A stretch of DNA of 61,909 nt from Eggerthia catenaformis OT 569 = DSM 20559. Its GTDB lineage: Bacteria; Bacillota_I; Bacilli_A; Erysipelotrichales; Coprobacillaceae. The DNA is taken from NCBI RefSeq assembly GCF_000340375.1, contig NZ_KB446650.1, positions 20,163 to 82,071 on the forward strand. Reading direction: 5' to 3'. The position numbers and the translations under genes were made by a program. The number at the start of each line of letters is the position of its first letter. Positions within the stretch are counted from its first letter, which is position 1. The notes below the pieces were generated by a model. That model saw only the letters and a program-made list of their open reading frames with translations. It searched no databases and had not been told where the DNA came from. This document shows, in pieces, positions 28,116 to 38,168 of the stretch.

Positions 28116-28196
28116 CAAATTTATTCTCCTTTAGGGTAATATATAAATCAATCAAGAAAACATAAATAGAAAAATAACATCTAATGAATATAAACT

Positions 28197-29570
28197 TTAT
28201 ACTCTAATATCTCTTATTCCCATACCCGGTGTTGGCATTTCTTCTGTTGTATAGTCAGAGAAACGTGAATACTGTTTCTCAAAGACTACCTGTAAATCAG
28301 CTGTTGCACCATTTCTATGCTTAGCTACTATGATTTCTGTTAATCCGTTAATTTCAGCTTCTTTTTCTTTGTTCTGATAATCTTCTCGATGTAAGAATGC
28401 AACAATATCAGCATCCTGTTCAATCGCTCCTGATTCTCTTAAATCGGAAAGCATCGGCTTACCTTTTCTTTGTTCAACTTGTCTTGAAAGCTGAGATAAT
28501 GCAATAACAGGACATTCTAATTCTCTTGCCATCGCTTTTAACTGTCTTGAGATATCTGATACTTCCTGTTGTCTTGATTCTCTAGAATTTGTGGGTCCGC
28601 TAATAAGCTGTAAATAGTCAATAATCACAAGTTTTAATCCGGCTTCTTGTTTTAAGCGTCTGCACTTAGCAGCTATTTCTCCTATTTTTATACCCGGTGT
28701 ATCATCAATGTAAAGATTACATTGTGAGACACGATCAGCAGCAGCATAATACTTATTACTATTTTCTTTTAAGATGAAGCCTGTTTTTAATGCATCATTA
28801 TTAATAGATCCTGCACAACATATGAGTCTTGTAACAAGCTGTTCTGCCGGCATTTCTAAAGAAAAGACAGCAACAGCTTCTTTTTCACTATTAAGAGAAG
28901 AATTATATGCTACATTTAAGGCAAAGGCTGTTTTACCAACTGATGGTCTGGCAGCAAGAATAACAAGATCTCCTTTTTGAAATCCTGATGTCAGTCTATC
29001 CAGATCTCTGTATCCTGTTTTAACACCTGATACTAATCCGCCATTTTTTTGCAGTATTGATAATCTATTTGTAACACTGGCAACAACATCTTCTATTGTT
29101 TTAAATTCGCCGGCATTCCTATCTCTAGTCACATTTAAAAAGTCTTTTTCTATATTATTGATAAAATCATTCATATCTCCTATTTCATCATAGGATTTTC
29201 TAACAATTTCTGTAGACTGCTGAATCAGTCTTCTTAATAATGACTTTTCATTTAATATAGAAAGATAATATTGTGTATGTGCCGTTGTCGGTACTGATTC
29301 ACTAAGCGTTAATAGATATTCTACTCCACCGGCTTTATCTAACAATTTCTTATCTAATAAATAGGTTGTAAGTGTTGTTACATCCACCGGCTTTCTTGAT
29401 TTATGAAGAAATACCATACCTTCAAAGATCATCTTATGATTATCATAATAAAAATCCTGAGGAATTGCTATGTTGATAACTTCACTACAAGCATCTTTAT
29501 CTATCAGCATTGCCCCCAGCAATGCTCTTTCAGCTCCTAAATCATGAGGAAGTTCTCTTACATTATCCAT
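28197..29570 (-). CDS. dnaB: Replicative DNA helicase DnaB (Bacillus DnaC)
   Basis: The hexameric helicase of the replication fork. The N-terminal domain starts RELPHDLGAERALLGAMLID. The RecA-like domain has ARPSVGKTAFALNVA, the Walker B region LVIIDYLQLI, and SDLRESGAIEQDADIV near the C-terminus. It has 457 residues with no intein. It follows rplI by two bases in the conserved gdpP-rplI-dnaB order. Confidence 0.96.
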   Translation of the reverse strand: MDNVRELPHDLGAERALLGAMLIDKDACSEVINIAIPQDFYYDNHKMIFEGMVFLHKSRKPVDVTTLTTYLLDKKLLDKAGGVEYLLTLSESVPTTAHTQYYLSILNEKSLLRRLIQQSTEIVRKSYDEIGDMNDFINNIEKDFLNVTRDRNAGEFKTIEDVVASVTNRLSILQKNGGLVSGVKTGYRDLDRLTSGFQKGDLVILAARPSVGKTAFALNVAYNSSLNSEKEAVAVFSLEMPAEQLVTRLICCAGSINNDALKTGFILKENSNKYYAAADRVSQCNLYIDDTPGIKIGEIAAKCRRLKQEAGLKLVIIDYLQLISGPTNSRESRQQEVSDISRQLKAMARELECPVIALSQLSRQVEQRKGKPMLSDLRESGAIEQDADIVAFLHREDYQNKEKEAEINGLTEIIVAKHRNGATADLQVVFEKQYSRFSDYTTEEMPTPGMGIRDIRV

Positions 29571-29572
29571 AA

Positions 29573-30025
29573 TTATCCTTGTTTTGGTGATAAATGTATA
29601 TTAATTGAAGCCATAACTCCTTTAAATAATTCTATTTCCATTTTTGTATCACCAAAGGCTCCAATAGAATGCGGATTCACAAACTTCCTTTTATCCACCC
29701 TAATATCATATTTCTCTCTTAATTCTTTAACAATCTGTTTAGTAGAAACCTGTGATGTTGCCAACCCATCTTTTCCTACCGGTGAAACAAATTTTAAGAT
29801 TATCGTTTCCAGTCTTTTAGACAATTCTATAGCATTCTGTTTTTCCAGTTCAAGCTCTTTCGCTTTTTCTTCATTCTGCTTGGCTAATATTTTTCTTTCA
29901 TGAGCATTCGCCATAACAGCTTTCTGATTCTTAATTAAGAAATTCTGTCCATAGCCATCTGCAACAGTAACTATTTCTCCTTTTTTACCTACTTTTTTAA
30001 CATCTTCTAATAATATAACTTTCAT
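29573..30025 (-). CDS. rplI: 50S ribosomal protein L9
   Basis: L9 binds 23S rRNA through its N-terminal domain (MKVILLEDVKKVGKKGEIVT, then DGYGQNFLI), followed by a long connecting helix and a C-terminal domain containing GKDGLATSQVS. It has 150 residues, the usual length. It sits between gdpP and dnaB, two bases from the former's end. Confidence 0.96.
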   Translation of the reverse strand: MKVILLEDVKKVGKKGEIVTVADGYGQNFLIKNQKAVMANAHERKILAKQNEEKAKELELEKQNAIELSKRLETIILKFVSPVGKDGLATSQVSTKQIVKELREKYDIRVDKRKFVNPHSIGAFGDTKMEIELFKGVMASINIHLSPKQG

Positions 30026-30026
30026 A

Positions 30027-31985
30027 TTAATCTCCTCTTTCTAAGAAATACTGATCAATAGCTTCTTTTAATAATACAGAAACTTCTTCCGGTTCTTTAT
30101 TTTCTATCTGACAGGCAGCCATTGTAAAATGACCGCCACCACCCATCTTTTCCATAATCATCTGTACATTAATATCTCTTGAACTTCTAGCACTGATAGC
30201 GGTCAGATTTTTAGATATTTTTCCTATTGAAAAACTTGCCATAACATCTGATACTTCCAGCAATTTATTTGATGATTTAGCCAGTGATGTTGATGATACT
30301 TCATAACTATTATCACATACAGCAATAAGTATATGTTCACGATAAGGCTGCGCTGTTTTAGTAATGTTGGTAATTTCAATTGTTTTTTCATAGGAATCTT
30401 CTAATAATTCATAGGCCTTAACAACATCCGCATTCAATTCTTTTAATGTAGCTGCACTCTGGAATGTTCTTACTCCAACTCTTTGCTTAAATGAATTAGT
30501 ATCTACAAGAATACCCGCATACATAATAGTCGCATCTAAATCATTATATTCAACATCTACATTCTGATAATTATAAAGTTCTACTATTAATTCTACTGTA
30601 GAAGAAGCGGATGGTTCCAAATAAGTTAATATTGGCGTATCAATAAATTCTTCACCTCGTCTATGGTGATCAATGATAATCTTATTCTTCACTGTTTCTA
30701 ATAATCCATTAGAAATTGCTAATGAAGGCTTATGATTATCAACCACAATTAACAATGTATCTCTACCGACCCTTTCCATAGCTTCAACGGCACTACAGAT
30801 AAGACCGTCATATCGTTTATCCTTAACCATTATCTGAGCTACATTGGCAGTTTTTTCTTCTAAGGAATTAAAATCAAGAATAATATTACATCGCACATTA
30901 TAAGCCTGAACAATACGTGCCATAGCTACTGAAGCACCCAGAGAATCTAAATCTGAAAACTTATGTCCCATGATAAAAACATTTGAGCTTCTCTTAATAA
31001 TACCTGCCATACTTTGAGCAATAACACGTGCTCTAACCTTAGATGATTTCTCAAAGACATCCGTTGTTCCGCCAAAAAACCTGACATTATCTTTACCGCT
31101 CTTAATAACAACCTGATCTCCTCCTCGAGAATAAGTAAGCTGTAAAGCGGAAGCAGCCAATTCTTCTAATTCTCTTAAGACTCTTGTTCCCCTTCCAATA
31201 CCTATGCTTAAAGTCAGAACTTCATCTAATTCTAAGCATTTCTTTTTAAATGAATCAAGAATTCCAAACTTATTTTCCACCTGTTTGCGATAAATACGTT
31301 CATTAAAAACAGCTACATATCCGCCGGTTTTATATCGTCTAATAATCATGCCATTTTCTACTGCCCAGTCTATAATAGTCTGTCTGGCTATTGACTGAAC
31401 CTTAGCAGCTGTTGATTCATTTAAGTTTTCTAATGTTTCATCAAAGTTATCTACCGTAATATAAGCTACACATATCTGCTGATCTTCATAATCCTGTTGT
31501 AATGATATATATTCACTGACATCTTTTAAATAGAGCATATGCGTATCTTCGTTATTATATGCTTCAAACTTCTTTCCTTTTATATCAATCAGTTTAACCT
31601 CTTCATTTTCAAATAATCCCGCTAATGTCGGTTGCCAGTCCAATACCTTTAAGCCAATAATCTTAACCTTATTCGCAATAAATAAATCTGACACCCAGGT
31701 AATATTTCTATTATCATCATATTGTAATAAGGCTATTCCGCCATATATAAGTGAGTTCTTCGCATCTTCATCTAATGCATCTGCGACACTTAAAGCATTA
31801 TTATCCAAGATGTAAGAAAGATATATTAAAGCAACCACTAATATAATATTCTTAATAGATGCATAGATAAGAACGGAAAATATCCTTACTAAAGGAAAAA
31901 ATAAATATATAACCGCAATAATAATAGGTTCTAATATTAATAATAATATTACAAGATTTCTTAATTGTGTCAGTTTTCTAGTCAT
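30027..31985 (-). CDS. gdpP: Cyclic-di-AMP phosphodiesterase GdpP
   Basis: GdpP hydrolyses c-di-AMP and so controls potassium and cell-wall homeostasis. The 652 residues hold two transmembrane helices at the N-terminus, a PAS-like domain (about 80-150), a degenerate GGDEF domain (about 170-300) and the catalytic DHH (GHKFSDLDSLGASVAMA, IIIDHHRRGEEF) and DHHA1 (MGGGGHFTMAACQ) domains. It overlaps the upstream DUF2232 gene by 8 bases. Confidence 0.95.
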   Translation of the reverse strand: MTRKLTQLRNLVILLLILEPIIIAVIYLFFPLVRIFSVLIYASIKNIILVVALIYLSYILDNNALSVADALDEDAKNSLIYGGIALLQYDDNRNITWVSDLFIANKVKIIGLKVLDWQPTLAGLFENEEVKLIDIKGKKFEAYNNEDTHMLYLKDVSEYISLQQDYEDQQICVAYITVDNFDETLENLNESTAAKVQSIARQTIIDWAVENGMIIRRYKTGGYVAVFNERIYRKQVENKFGILDSFKKKCLELDEVLTLSIGIGRGTRVLRELEELAASALQLTYSRGGDQVVIKSGKDNVRFFGGTTDVFEKSSKVRARVIAQSMAGIIKRSSNVFIMGHKFSDLDSLGASVAMARIVQAYNVRCNIILDFNSLEEKTANVAQIMVKDKRYDGLICSAVEAMERVGRDTLLIVVDNHKPSLAISNGLLETVKNKIIIDHHRRGEEFIDTPILTYLEPSASSTVELIVELYNYQNVDVEYNDLDATIMYAGILVDTNSFKQRVGVRTFQSAATLKELNADVVKAYELLEDSYEKTIEITNITKTAQPYREHILIAVCDNSYEVSSTSLAKSSNKLLEVSDVMASFSIGKISKNLTAISARSSRDINVQMIMEKMGGGGHFTMAACQIENKEPEEVSVLLKEAIDQYFLERGD

Positions 31986-32880
31986 AACTTGTACCTCGGT
32001 ATTTATTATACATTATTTTTCTTCTTAAATCACTGATAATGTCTATTATCCCTAATCCTATAAGTCCAATATTGATAACAGGTACTGCCATTAATACAAG
32101 CCCCGTACTATTAAGATGAGGCTTAGAAATATAAATAAAGTATAAAGATATTAAGGATATACCATTAATCATTAATATAAAGATACTTAATGATAAGATA
32201 TAGTGAATAATCCGGTAATTAAAATAATGCTCTAAGATAAAAGATATTATGAATATTCCAATGGTTATATATCCGATCTTTTTATCCAAATAAAATGTAC
32301 TTATATGATAATTCTTATGAAATGGAATCTTTAATCTCGTAAAGATAAACTGAATCATTAATAAGATAAGATAACTTTCAAAAAAAGATATAAAAACTAC
32401 AAAGAAAGATAATAAATCTATTGATTGATATATCATACCTGCATAAGGAATATTTACTAATAAAGATTTTAATTTTAATAATTCAGTTATATCCTGATTC
32501 CATGATATTCCTAATAAAACACCTAATAATTCAAATAATAAAATATTATAAATAATAGAGATAATAAAAGATCCCAATATTATTTTTGTTTTAGCCGATT
32601 CTTCCTTTAATGCTTCTCCAATAAAACATCCTAAGATACATGAATAGACTACAATAGTAAAAAAATAAGGCATTCCCTGCATAAGAGTAATAGCTGCCGA
32701 TGCAAAAGAAACTATCATATTATTCTTAAGGCCATACTGATAACCATACCATGTTAGCGGTATAACCATAACATAGCCTATTAATGAATCAAAGAAAGTT
32801 CCTGTCATTACATTGAGTATTCCCATAACCCCAAATAAAGCTACAATCATTGCTCCCTGGACCAGTTTTTTTGTATTCAT
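31978..32880 (-). CDS. DUF2232 (YybS-like) integral membrane protein
   Basis: A 300-residue protein with about eight hydrophobic segments, starting MNTKKLVQGAMIVALFGVMG. The order DUF2232-gdpP-rplI-dnaB matches the yybS-yybT-rplI-dnaC cluster of Bacillus, so the assignment leans on context. YybS proteins resemble ECF S-components, but their role is unsettled. Confidence 0.8.
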   Translation of the reverse strand: MNTKKLVQGAMIVALFGVMGILNVMTGTFFDSLIGYVMVIPLTWYGYQYGLKNNMIVSFASAAITLMQGMPYFFTIVVYSCILGCFIGEALKEESAKTKIILGSFIISIIYNILLFELLGVLLGISWNQDITELLKLKSLLVNIPYAGMIYQSIDLLSFFVVFISFFESYLILLMIQFIFTRLKIPFHKNYHISTFYLDKKIGYITIGIFIISFILEHYFNYRIIHYILSLSIFILMINGISLISLYFIYISKPHLNSTGLVLMAVPVINIGLIGLGIIDIISDLRRKIMYNKYRGTSYD

Positions 32881-33101
32881 ATTCTTACTCCATATTATTC
32901 ATTATTTGAGAAACATTATTAAAAGTCAACAAGATATTAAAAAGCGAATTTAATAATCCATTTTCTAAATATTAATCTTTTATACTGTAATCAGACTTTT
33001 AATCTAATATTTTTTCTTATTATAGCCGATACTTTATCGCTATTTATTCATTTAATAAATCCTTTAATATCATAAATAAATTATCTAATAATCAAAAAGA
33101 A

Positions 33102-33125
33102 AAAACCCTGAATAATCAAGGTTTT
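33102..33125 (-). terminator. Terminator of the rpsF-ssb-rpsR operon
   Basis: AAAACC and GGTTTT arms enclose a loop in which CTGA/TCA can pair further, followed on the minus strand by a T-rich run. It lies 10 bases past the rpsR stop. Confidence 0.7.
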
Positions 33126-33134
33126 CATCATCTA

Positions 33135-33365
33135 CTATTCACCGACATATGGTAATAAAGCCATTTGTCTAGCTCTCTTGATAGCTCTGGCAAGCTGTCT
33201 CTGGTATTTTGCTGAAGTGCCGGTAACACGTCTTGGAATAATCTTACCATTAGCTGAAACAAATCTCTTTAATAACTCTATATCCTTATAATCGATATAG
33301 TCAATATGGTTCTTTGTAAAATAGCAGACTTTCTTTCTGCCCATTCTCTGTTTTCTGAATGCCAT
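33135..33365 (-). CDS. rpsR: 30S ribosomal protein S18
   Basis: S18 pairs with S6 in the platform of the small subunit. The 76 residues include [20 protein letters not shown] and [20 protein letters not shown], the hallmark of the family. It is the last gene of rpsF-ssb-rpsR. Confidence 0.97.
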   Translation of the reverse strand: MAFRKQRMGRKKVCYFTKNHIDYIDYKDIELLKRFVSANGKIIPRRVTGTSAKYQRQLARAIKRARQMALLPYVGE

Positions 33366-33382
33366 AATAATTTCCTCCTAAA

Positions 33383-33847
33383 TTAGAATTGAAGATCATC
33401 TTCCATGATATCAAATGTATTAACAGATTCATCAAAATCATTTTCTAAATCTACCGATTTCATATCATAGAAATTATCTTGCTGTCCAGGCTGCATCTGT
33501 GGCTGTGATGGAGCACTTCCGAGTCTTGCATTTTTGCTTTCTAAAAATCTGACTCTATCGGCTAATACTTCAACCACGAAAACTCTTTGTCCTTGATTGT
33601 TGTCATAGCTTCTAGAACGAAGGCTTCCATCCACTCCTACAAGTGAACCTTTCTGACAGTATTGAGCAACTGATTCAGCAGCTTTATTCCATACAACAAC
33701 AGGAATAAAATCAGCTGACTGACCATCCTGTGTAGTAAAGCCACGATCAAGTGCTAATGAAAAACTGGTTACTGCTTTCCCTGAACCGGTTCTTCTTAAT
33801 TCCGGGTCTCTTGTCATACGACCCACTAAAACGACACGATTAATCAT
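33383..33847 (-). CDS. ssb: Single-stranded DNA-binding protein
   Basis: It coats single-stranded DNA at replication forks and recruits partner proteins by its acidic tail. The OB fold begins MINRVVLVGRMTRDPELR. A Gln/Pro-rich linker follows, and the tail is IMEDDLQF, the conserved D-D-L-x-F tip. It has 154 residues, between rpsF and rpsR in the standard Bacillota order. Confidence 0.97.
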   Translation of the reverse strand: MINRVVLVGRMTRDPELRRTGSGKAVTSFSLALDRGFTTQDGQSADFIPVVVWNKAAESVAQYCQKGSLVGVDGSLRSRSYDNNQGQRVFVVEVLADRVRFLESKNARLGSAPSQPQMQPGQQDNFYDMKSVDLENDFDESVNTFDIMEDDLQF

Positions 33848-33859
33848 TGTATCTGCCTC

Positions 33860-34147
33860 TTAATCTCTACGAAGAGTTAAATGACGTAATACATTAGCAT
33901 TAATTCTTGATAAACGTTCAAATTCAGCAATTTCATCAGGGTTTACATGAACATCAAGCACTACATAATAACCTTTAGTATAATCTTTGATTTCATAAGC
34001 TAAATCTCTCATACCCATTTCTTCAGAAACGTTATCAATGATGCCGCCATTAGAAGTTAAAATACCTTTTAAGCCTTCTAAGACTTCATTTCTAGTGTTT
34101 TCTTCTAAATCAGGTTTGAAAATCATCATAATTTCATACTTATTCAT
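33860..34147 (-). CDS. rpsF: 30S ribosomal protein S6
   Basis: S6 (95 residues) begins MNKYEIMMIFKPDLEENTR and ends RINANVLRHLTLRRD. The ATG at 34147 follows AAAGGAGG. The frame is open to 34219, but the upstream part is the S6:S18-binding leader, not protein. The S6:S18 complex is known to repress this operon through such leaders. Confidence 0.96.
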   Translation of the reverse strand: MNKYEIMMIFKPDLEENTRNEVLEGLKGILTSNGGIIDNVSEEMGMRDLAYEIKDYTKGYYVVLDVHVNPDEIAEFERLSRINANVLRHLTLRRD

Positions 34148-34159
34148 TCTTTTTACCTC

Positions 34160-34212
34160 CTTTGGTCTATACGGTCCTATTAAGGACAGGCAAGTAAACT
34201 TGCTCAAACATA
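34160..34212 (-). promoter_or_regulatory. Putative S6:S18-binding leader RNA of rpsF
   Basis: On the minus strand the leader has a small hairpin (AAGTTTACTT) and then GTCC-TTAATA-GGAC followed at once by CG and TAGACC. A CCG next to a short stem just before the ribosome site is the conserved feature of the known rpsF leader motif bound by the S6:S18 dimer. The match is by eye; pairing outside the GTCC/GGAC stem is uncertain. Confidence 0.55.
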
Positions 34213-34246
34213 ATAACATGCATTTCTTTAAAAAGCAATCTATTAA

Positions 34247-35905
34247 TCAAGAAACACGGTCAGTATTCATTTTTACTACTTTATCAGCAATACTCATAGT
34301 AGAATTTCTATGTGATACTAAAATTACAGTACGAGAAACTGTTTCTTCTTTTAATGTTTTTAAAATAATACCTTCATTTAATGAATCAAGATTAGATGTC
34401 GGTTCATCTAGAAGAAGTAAATCTGATTGATGTAAGAAAGCACGAGCTATTCCTATTCTCTGTCTTTCTCCGCCTGAAAGAGTATCTCCTAGTTCACCAA
34501 CATTGGTTGAATATCCTTGTGGAAGAGACATAATAAAATCATGAATATTCGCTTTCTTGGCAGCTTCTTCTATTTCTTCCTGAGTTGCTTTTAGATTTCC
34601 AACCTGAATATTTTTAGCAATTGTATCATGGAAAAGCCATGTTTCTTGAGTAACATAAGCTTCCATTGCTCTTAGATTTCTAGTCTGAATCTCTTTGATA
34701 TCGGTATCTGATATAGTAATACTCCCACTATTAACATCCCAGAATCTCATTAATAATTTTAAGATTGTTGATTTCCCGGAACCGCTAGGTCCATGAATAC
34801 CAATTGTTTTTCCTTTAGAAAAAGACATAGAAAAATCTTCAAGAATATTCTGATGATCATAAGAGAATGTCACATCATTCAATAGTACATCATCAAACTT
34901 TACCTGTTTCCCTTCTTCTATTTCATCTACTACAGGTCTTTCTTCTAAGATAGATAAAACTCTTTCACCACTTGCCAGTGTCTGATGAAGATTATTAGAT
35001 AATGAAGATAACGCCACAACCGGACCAAATGATCCCATCATAGCAATAATACATAAAATCATATTTTCAAATAATATAGTATGCATACTATATTGCATTA
35101 ACATAACAAATATCATTAACCATGAAAAGAACTGAATCGCAAGATTTGTAGCTGCTCTCTGAGTCCCTTCATAGTAATAAAGATTAAGCTGAAGCTTTGA
35201 TAAATCCAATGAGTGTCTGTTTATCTGCTTTGCTCTTTCTATTCCTTTATCATATTGCATAATCTCATCTAGACCATACATAGAATCTAAAATAAAGCTG
35301 TTGAGATTCCCCAACTCATTTCTAAACTCCATACCTGCTTTACCGGTACGTTTTCCATTCCATAAAGGAATCATAACACCAATACATAAATAAGCAATAA
35401 AAGCAATAATTCCGGCAATTATATTTAATGAAGCAATATAAATAATCATAATCAATGATACAATAACAGCAATCGCAATTGGTGAAATAGTATGAGCATA
35501 AAACACTTCTAATAGTTCTATATCGCTGGTAATAATAGAAATAAGATTACCTTTATCCTTGCCTTCTAATTTAGCCGGACATAATTTTCTTAAAGCTGCA
35601 AATACTTTATGTCTAATCATTGCTAATAATCTAAAAGCAATATAATGATTACAATACTGTTCAAAATAATGAAGTATCCCTCTAGATAAAGCTATCACAA
35701 TCATCATAGTTATCATCATAGTCAAACCGGATGTTTGGTGTGATAATATCATGACAATTGACTTTCCGGCCAGAATAGTTAAAAAGATAGCACAGAGAAA
35801 ACCAATAACTCCAAAAAATATAGCTAAAAGCATGATAGGTACCAATGGCTTGATTAATCCGATCAATTGTTTCATGATGGTTAATCCTGAGCGTCTATTC
35901 TCCAT
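34247..35905 (-). CDS. ABC exporter half, CydC-like
   Basis: A 552-residue permease-ATPase fusion. About six membrane helices fill the first 300 residues. The ATPase has Walker A GIHGPSGSGKSTILKLL, signature LSGGERQRIGIARA and Walker B LLLLDEPTSNLD. The sequence is in the CydC group, the partner of the gene immediately upstream, with which it overlaps by 11 bases. CydDC pairs export thiols to the cell surface in other bacteria; that substrate is not shown here. Confidence 0.82.
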   Translation of the reverse strand: MENRRSGLTIMKQLIGLIKPLVPIMLLAIFFGVIGFLCAIFLTILAGKSIVMILSHQTSGLTMMITMMIVIALSRGILHYFEQYCNHYIAFRLLAMIRHKVFAALRKLCPAKLEGKDKGNLISIITSDIELLEVFYAHTISPIAIAVIVSLIMIIYIASLNIIAGIIAFIAYLCIGVMIPLWNGKRTGKAGMEFRNELGNLNSFILDSMYGLDEIMQYDKGIERAKQINRHSLDLSKLQLNLYYYEGTQRAATNLAIQFFSWLMIFVMLMQYSMHTILFENMILCIIAMMGSFGPVVALSSLSNNLHQTLASGERVLSILEERPVVDEIEEGKQVKFDDVLLNDVTFSYDHQNILEDFSMSFSKGKTIGIHGPSGSGKSTILKLLMRFWDVNSGSITISDTDIKEIQTRNLRAMEAYVTQETWLFHDTIAKNIQVGNLKATQEEIEEAAKKANIHDFIMSLPQGYSTNVGELGDTLSGGERQRIGIARAFLHQSDLLLLDEPTSNLDSLNEGIILKTLKEETVSRTVILVSHRNSTMSIADKVVKMNTDRVS

Positions 35906-37640
35906 GATTTTCTCCTTTCTTACTATAGCTTTCTAATTCTTTCTGCTCACTATATAATGCATAGTAGGCACTCTTATGATTCATCAGCTGTTCATGTGTT
36001 CCTTCTTCATAAATAACGCCATCTTTTAACATATAAATATAATCACTATTAACTACATTAGCTAATCTATGTGATATCAGAATCACTGTTTTCTTTTTAG
36101 CAAGTTCTCTAATAACATGCATAATCATCTCTTCAGATTCCATATCTATATTTGATGTAGCTTCATCAAACAAATAAATCTCCGAATCATGTAATAAAGC
36201 TCTTGCAAGGGCAAGTCTTTGTCTTTGACCTCCTGATAAATTACTTGCATCAGCAAGAAGCTTAGTATCAAGAGAATCCTGAGAACAGATAAAATCATAA
36301 AGATTTACTTGCTTTAAAGCTTCCATCATCTGTGAATCAGTAGCCTCAGGATTTCCCATTAAAAGATTATCTCTAATAGTGCCTTTAAATAAATAACTTG
36401 CAAAAGAAACCATCGTTATATGTTTTAATAATGATTCTTCTTTAATATTTAATAAAGAAATATCATTAATTTTAATATCCCCCTGATATGTTTTATTTTG
36501 TCCTATTAATATCTTAGCAATCGTACTTTTACCACTGCCACTGACTCCGACAATAGAAACAAATGTTTGAGGCTTAATATTCATAGAAATATTTTTTAAT
36601 ACCTCTGTTTTCTTATTATAAGAGAAAGACATATGACTAATATCAATGGATAATTCCTGATCATCTAACTCTAAATCTCCACGATTTGCTTCCGGCAGAT
36701 CCAAAAAGGCAAAAATACGATCACTGGCTTTTATCCCATTCATACCAATATGGAAGAATGAACCTAATAAACGCATTGGCAGGAAGAATTCTGCCGCTAA
36801 AAGAATAATAAGAATCGTTCCTTTAAGACTAACAGCTCCATGATAATACTCCATTAAAGCTACTGCCATTCCCACAGCAGCTCCTCCATAAGCAACAATA
36901 TCCATAACAGCTGTACTATTTAACTGCATCATAAGAACTTTCATTGTAATCTTTCTAAATTGTTCAGATTCCTGATCCATTTCTAATGCTGCCTGCTCAT
37001 CTGCTCCATAAATCTTTAATGTTGTCATACCATGAAGTTTTTCTAAAAAAGTGTCTCCTAATCCATAATAAATAGTAAAATACTTATCCAGCAGTTTTTT
37101 AGCTACTTTCATAACAATCATAATCACAATAGGAATTAATGGAACAGCCGCCAGTAAAATAAGGCTTGCTTTAAAATCTACTCTCAATAAACAAATAAAT
37201 AGAGTTAACGGAGCCAATAATGCATAAAAGAACTGACTGAGATATCTACCAAAATAAACTTCTAACTGTTCTACCCCTTCTCCTGCCATCTGCATAACTT
37301 CTGAAGACTTTATTTTTTCTCTATACGATGTTCCCAGTCTTAACAATTTACTATAAATTTTATTTCTTAATACTCTTTTAACATCACTGCTTGCTTTAAA
37401 GCTTGATTTAGCATATAAAATATCCAATCCATATCTTAATAAAATACCGCCTAAAACAAGTAATCCATATAATAAAGTATCTGATAATGTAAGTGTCTTT
37501 ATAACTGCCTGAGAGATTAAGACAGAGGCACTATAAATGATAACTATCTGACATAATAAAGACAGCCATTGCTCCGCTATCTGATAAATAATATATTTTT
37601 TAGAATCACTCAATAATCTAATCAGTCTTATCTTAATCAT
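35895..37640 (-). CDS. ABC exporter half, CydD-like
   Basis: A 581-residue permease-ATPase fusion from the ATG at 37640 (MIKIRLIRLLSDSKKYIIYQ). The extra frame to 37820 overlaps the upstream gene and lacks a good start. The membrane domain has EFFLPMRLLGSFFHIGMNG, a CydD-like segment. The ATPase has GVSGSGKSTIAKIL, LSGGQRQRLALARAL and LFDEATSN. It forms a likely heterodimer with the next gene. Confidence 0.82.
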   Translation of the reverse strand: MIKIRLIRLLSDSKKYIIYQIAEQWLSLLCQIVIIYSASVLISQAVIKTLTLSDTLLYGLLVLGGILLRYGLDILYAKSSFKASSDVKRVLRNKIYSKLLRLGTSYREKIKSSEVMQMAGEGVEQLEVYFGRYLSQFFYALLAPLTLFICLLRVDFKASLILLAAVPLIPIVIMIVMKVAKKLLDKYFTIYYGLGDTFLEKLHGMTTLKIYGADEQAALEMDQESEQFRKITMKVLMMQLNSTAVMDIVAYGGAAVGMAVALMEYYHGAVSLKGTILIILLAAEFFLPMRLLGSFFHIGMNGIKASDRIFAFLDLPEANRGDLELDDQELSIDISHMSFSYNKKTEVLKNISMNIKPQTFVSIVGVSGSGKSTIAKILIGQNKTYQGDIKINDISLLNIKEESLLKHITMVSFASYLFKGTIRDNLLMGNPEATDSQMMEALKQVNLYDFICSQDSLDTKLLADASNLSGGQRQRLALARALLHDSEIYLFDEATSNIDMESEEMIMHVIRELAKKKTVILISHRLANVVNSDYIYMLKDGVIYEEGTHEQLMNHKSAYYALYSEQKELESYSKKGENHGE

Positions 37641-37969
37641 TTTCTCCTCCTCTTTCCTAATATCGTGACAAATCCATGATTTATTGTCATCAACGGATGA
37701 TAAAACAACAGTCTTGGTCCTGAATATCTCATTACCTTTCTGATCATTTCTTTTTGTTTCATTTGATAACAATGTACCTGACATTGACTGCAAAATGTTT
37801 TGGTTTCCATAAAAGGACAATGTTCAATACGTTCTTTTGCATATTCAAATAGTAAACGATATTCCTCAGACATTACTCCATAACAATAATCATCATGTCT
37901 CCGACAATAGAGTTTGATCATTTCTTCAACAACCCTAATCTCTCTTTTTCTTTTTTTCTCTATATTCAT
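37637..37969 (-). CDS. Nitrous-oxide-stimulated-promoter family protein
   Basis: A 110-residue protein rich in Cys, His and basic residues: MIKLYCRRHDDYC, CPFMETKTFCSQCQVHCY, then MRYSGPRLLFYHPLM. This pattern is that of the family named from a nitrous-oxide-stimulated promoter (PF11756); its function is not established. The cysteines suggest metal or redox binding. Its TGA overlaps the start of the CydD-like gene, so the three form one operon. Confidence 0.8.
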   Translation of the reverse strand: MNIEKKRKREIRVVEEMIKLYCRRHDDYCYGVMSEEYRLLFEYAKERIEHCPFMETKTFCSQCQVHCYQMKQKEMIRKVMRYSGPRLLFYHPLMTINHGFVTILGKRRRK

Positions 37970-38090
37970 TAATACTCCTTAATATATTAACAGGCTTAAA
38001 TCTATATAGTTTATTATATACTTATTCTTTTTAATAAGAAAGTTATAACTAACTTTCTATGATTTTTCATTCAGCTCTATAAAACAAAAT

Positions 38091-38112
38091 GATAGCCTTT
38101 AATAAGGCTATC
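38091..38112 (-). terminator. Terminator downstream of the rhodanese gene
   Basis: GATAGCCTT-TAAT-AAGGCTATC makes a 9-base-pair stem, followed on the minus strand by ATTTTGTTTT. Confidence 0.8.
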
Positions 38113-38168
38113 ATAAATTTCTGATAAAAAATCACTGCTTTTTCACTTAATATGTACTTACAATATGT

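Noticed and set aside
34038-34430. A 130-residue plus-strand ORF across rpsF and its leader
   Set aside because: It is antisense to rpsF, the leader and the end of the ABC gene, with no start signal.
35895-37820. A longer N-terminus for the CydD-like ABC gene
   Set aside because: Residues before 37640 overlap the upstream gene in another frame, and the ATG at 37640 gives the expected CydD-type start.
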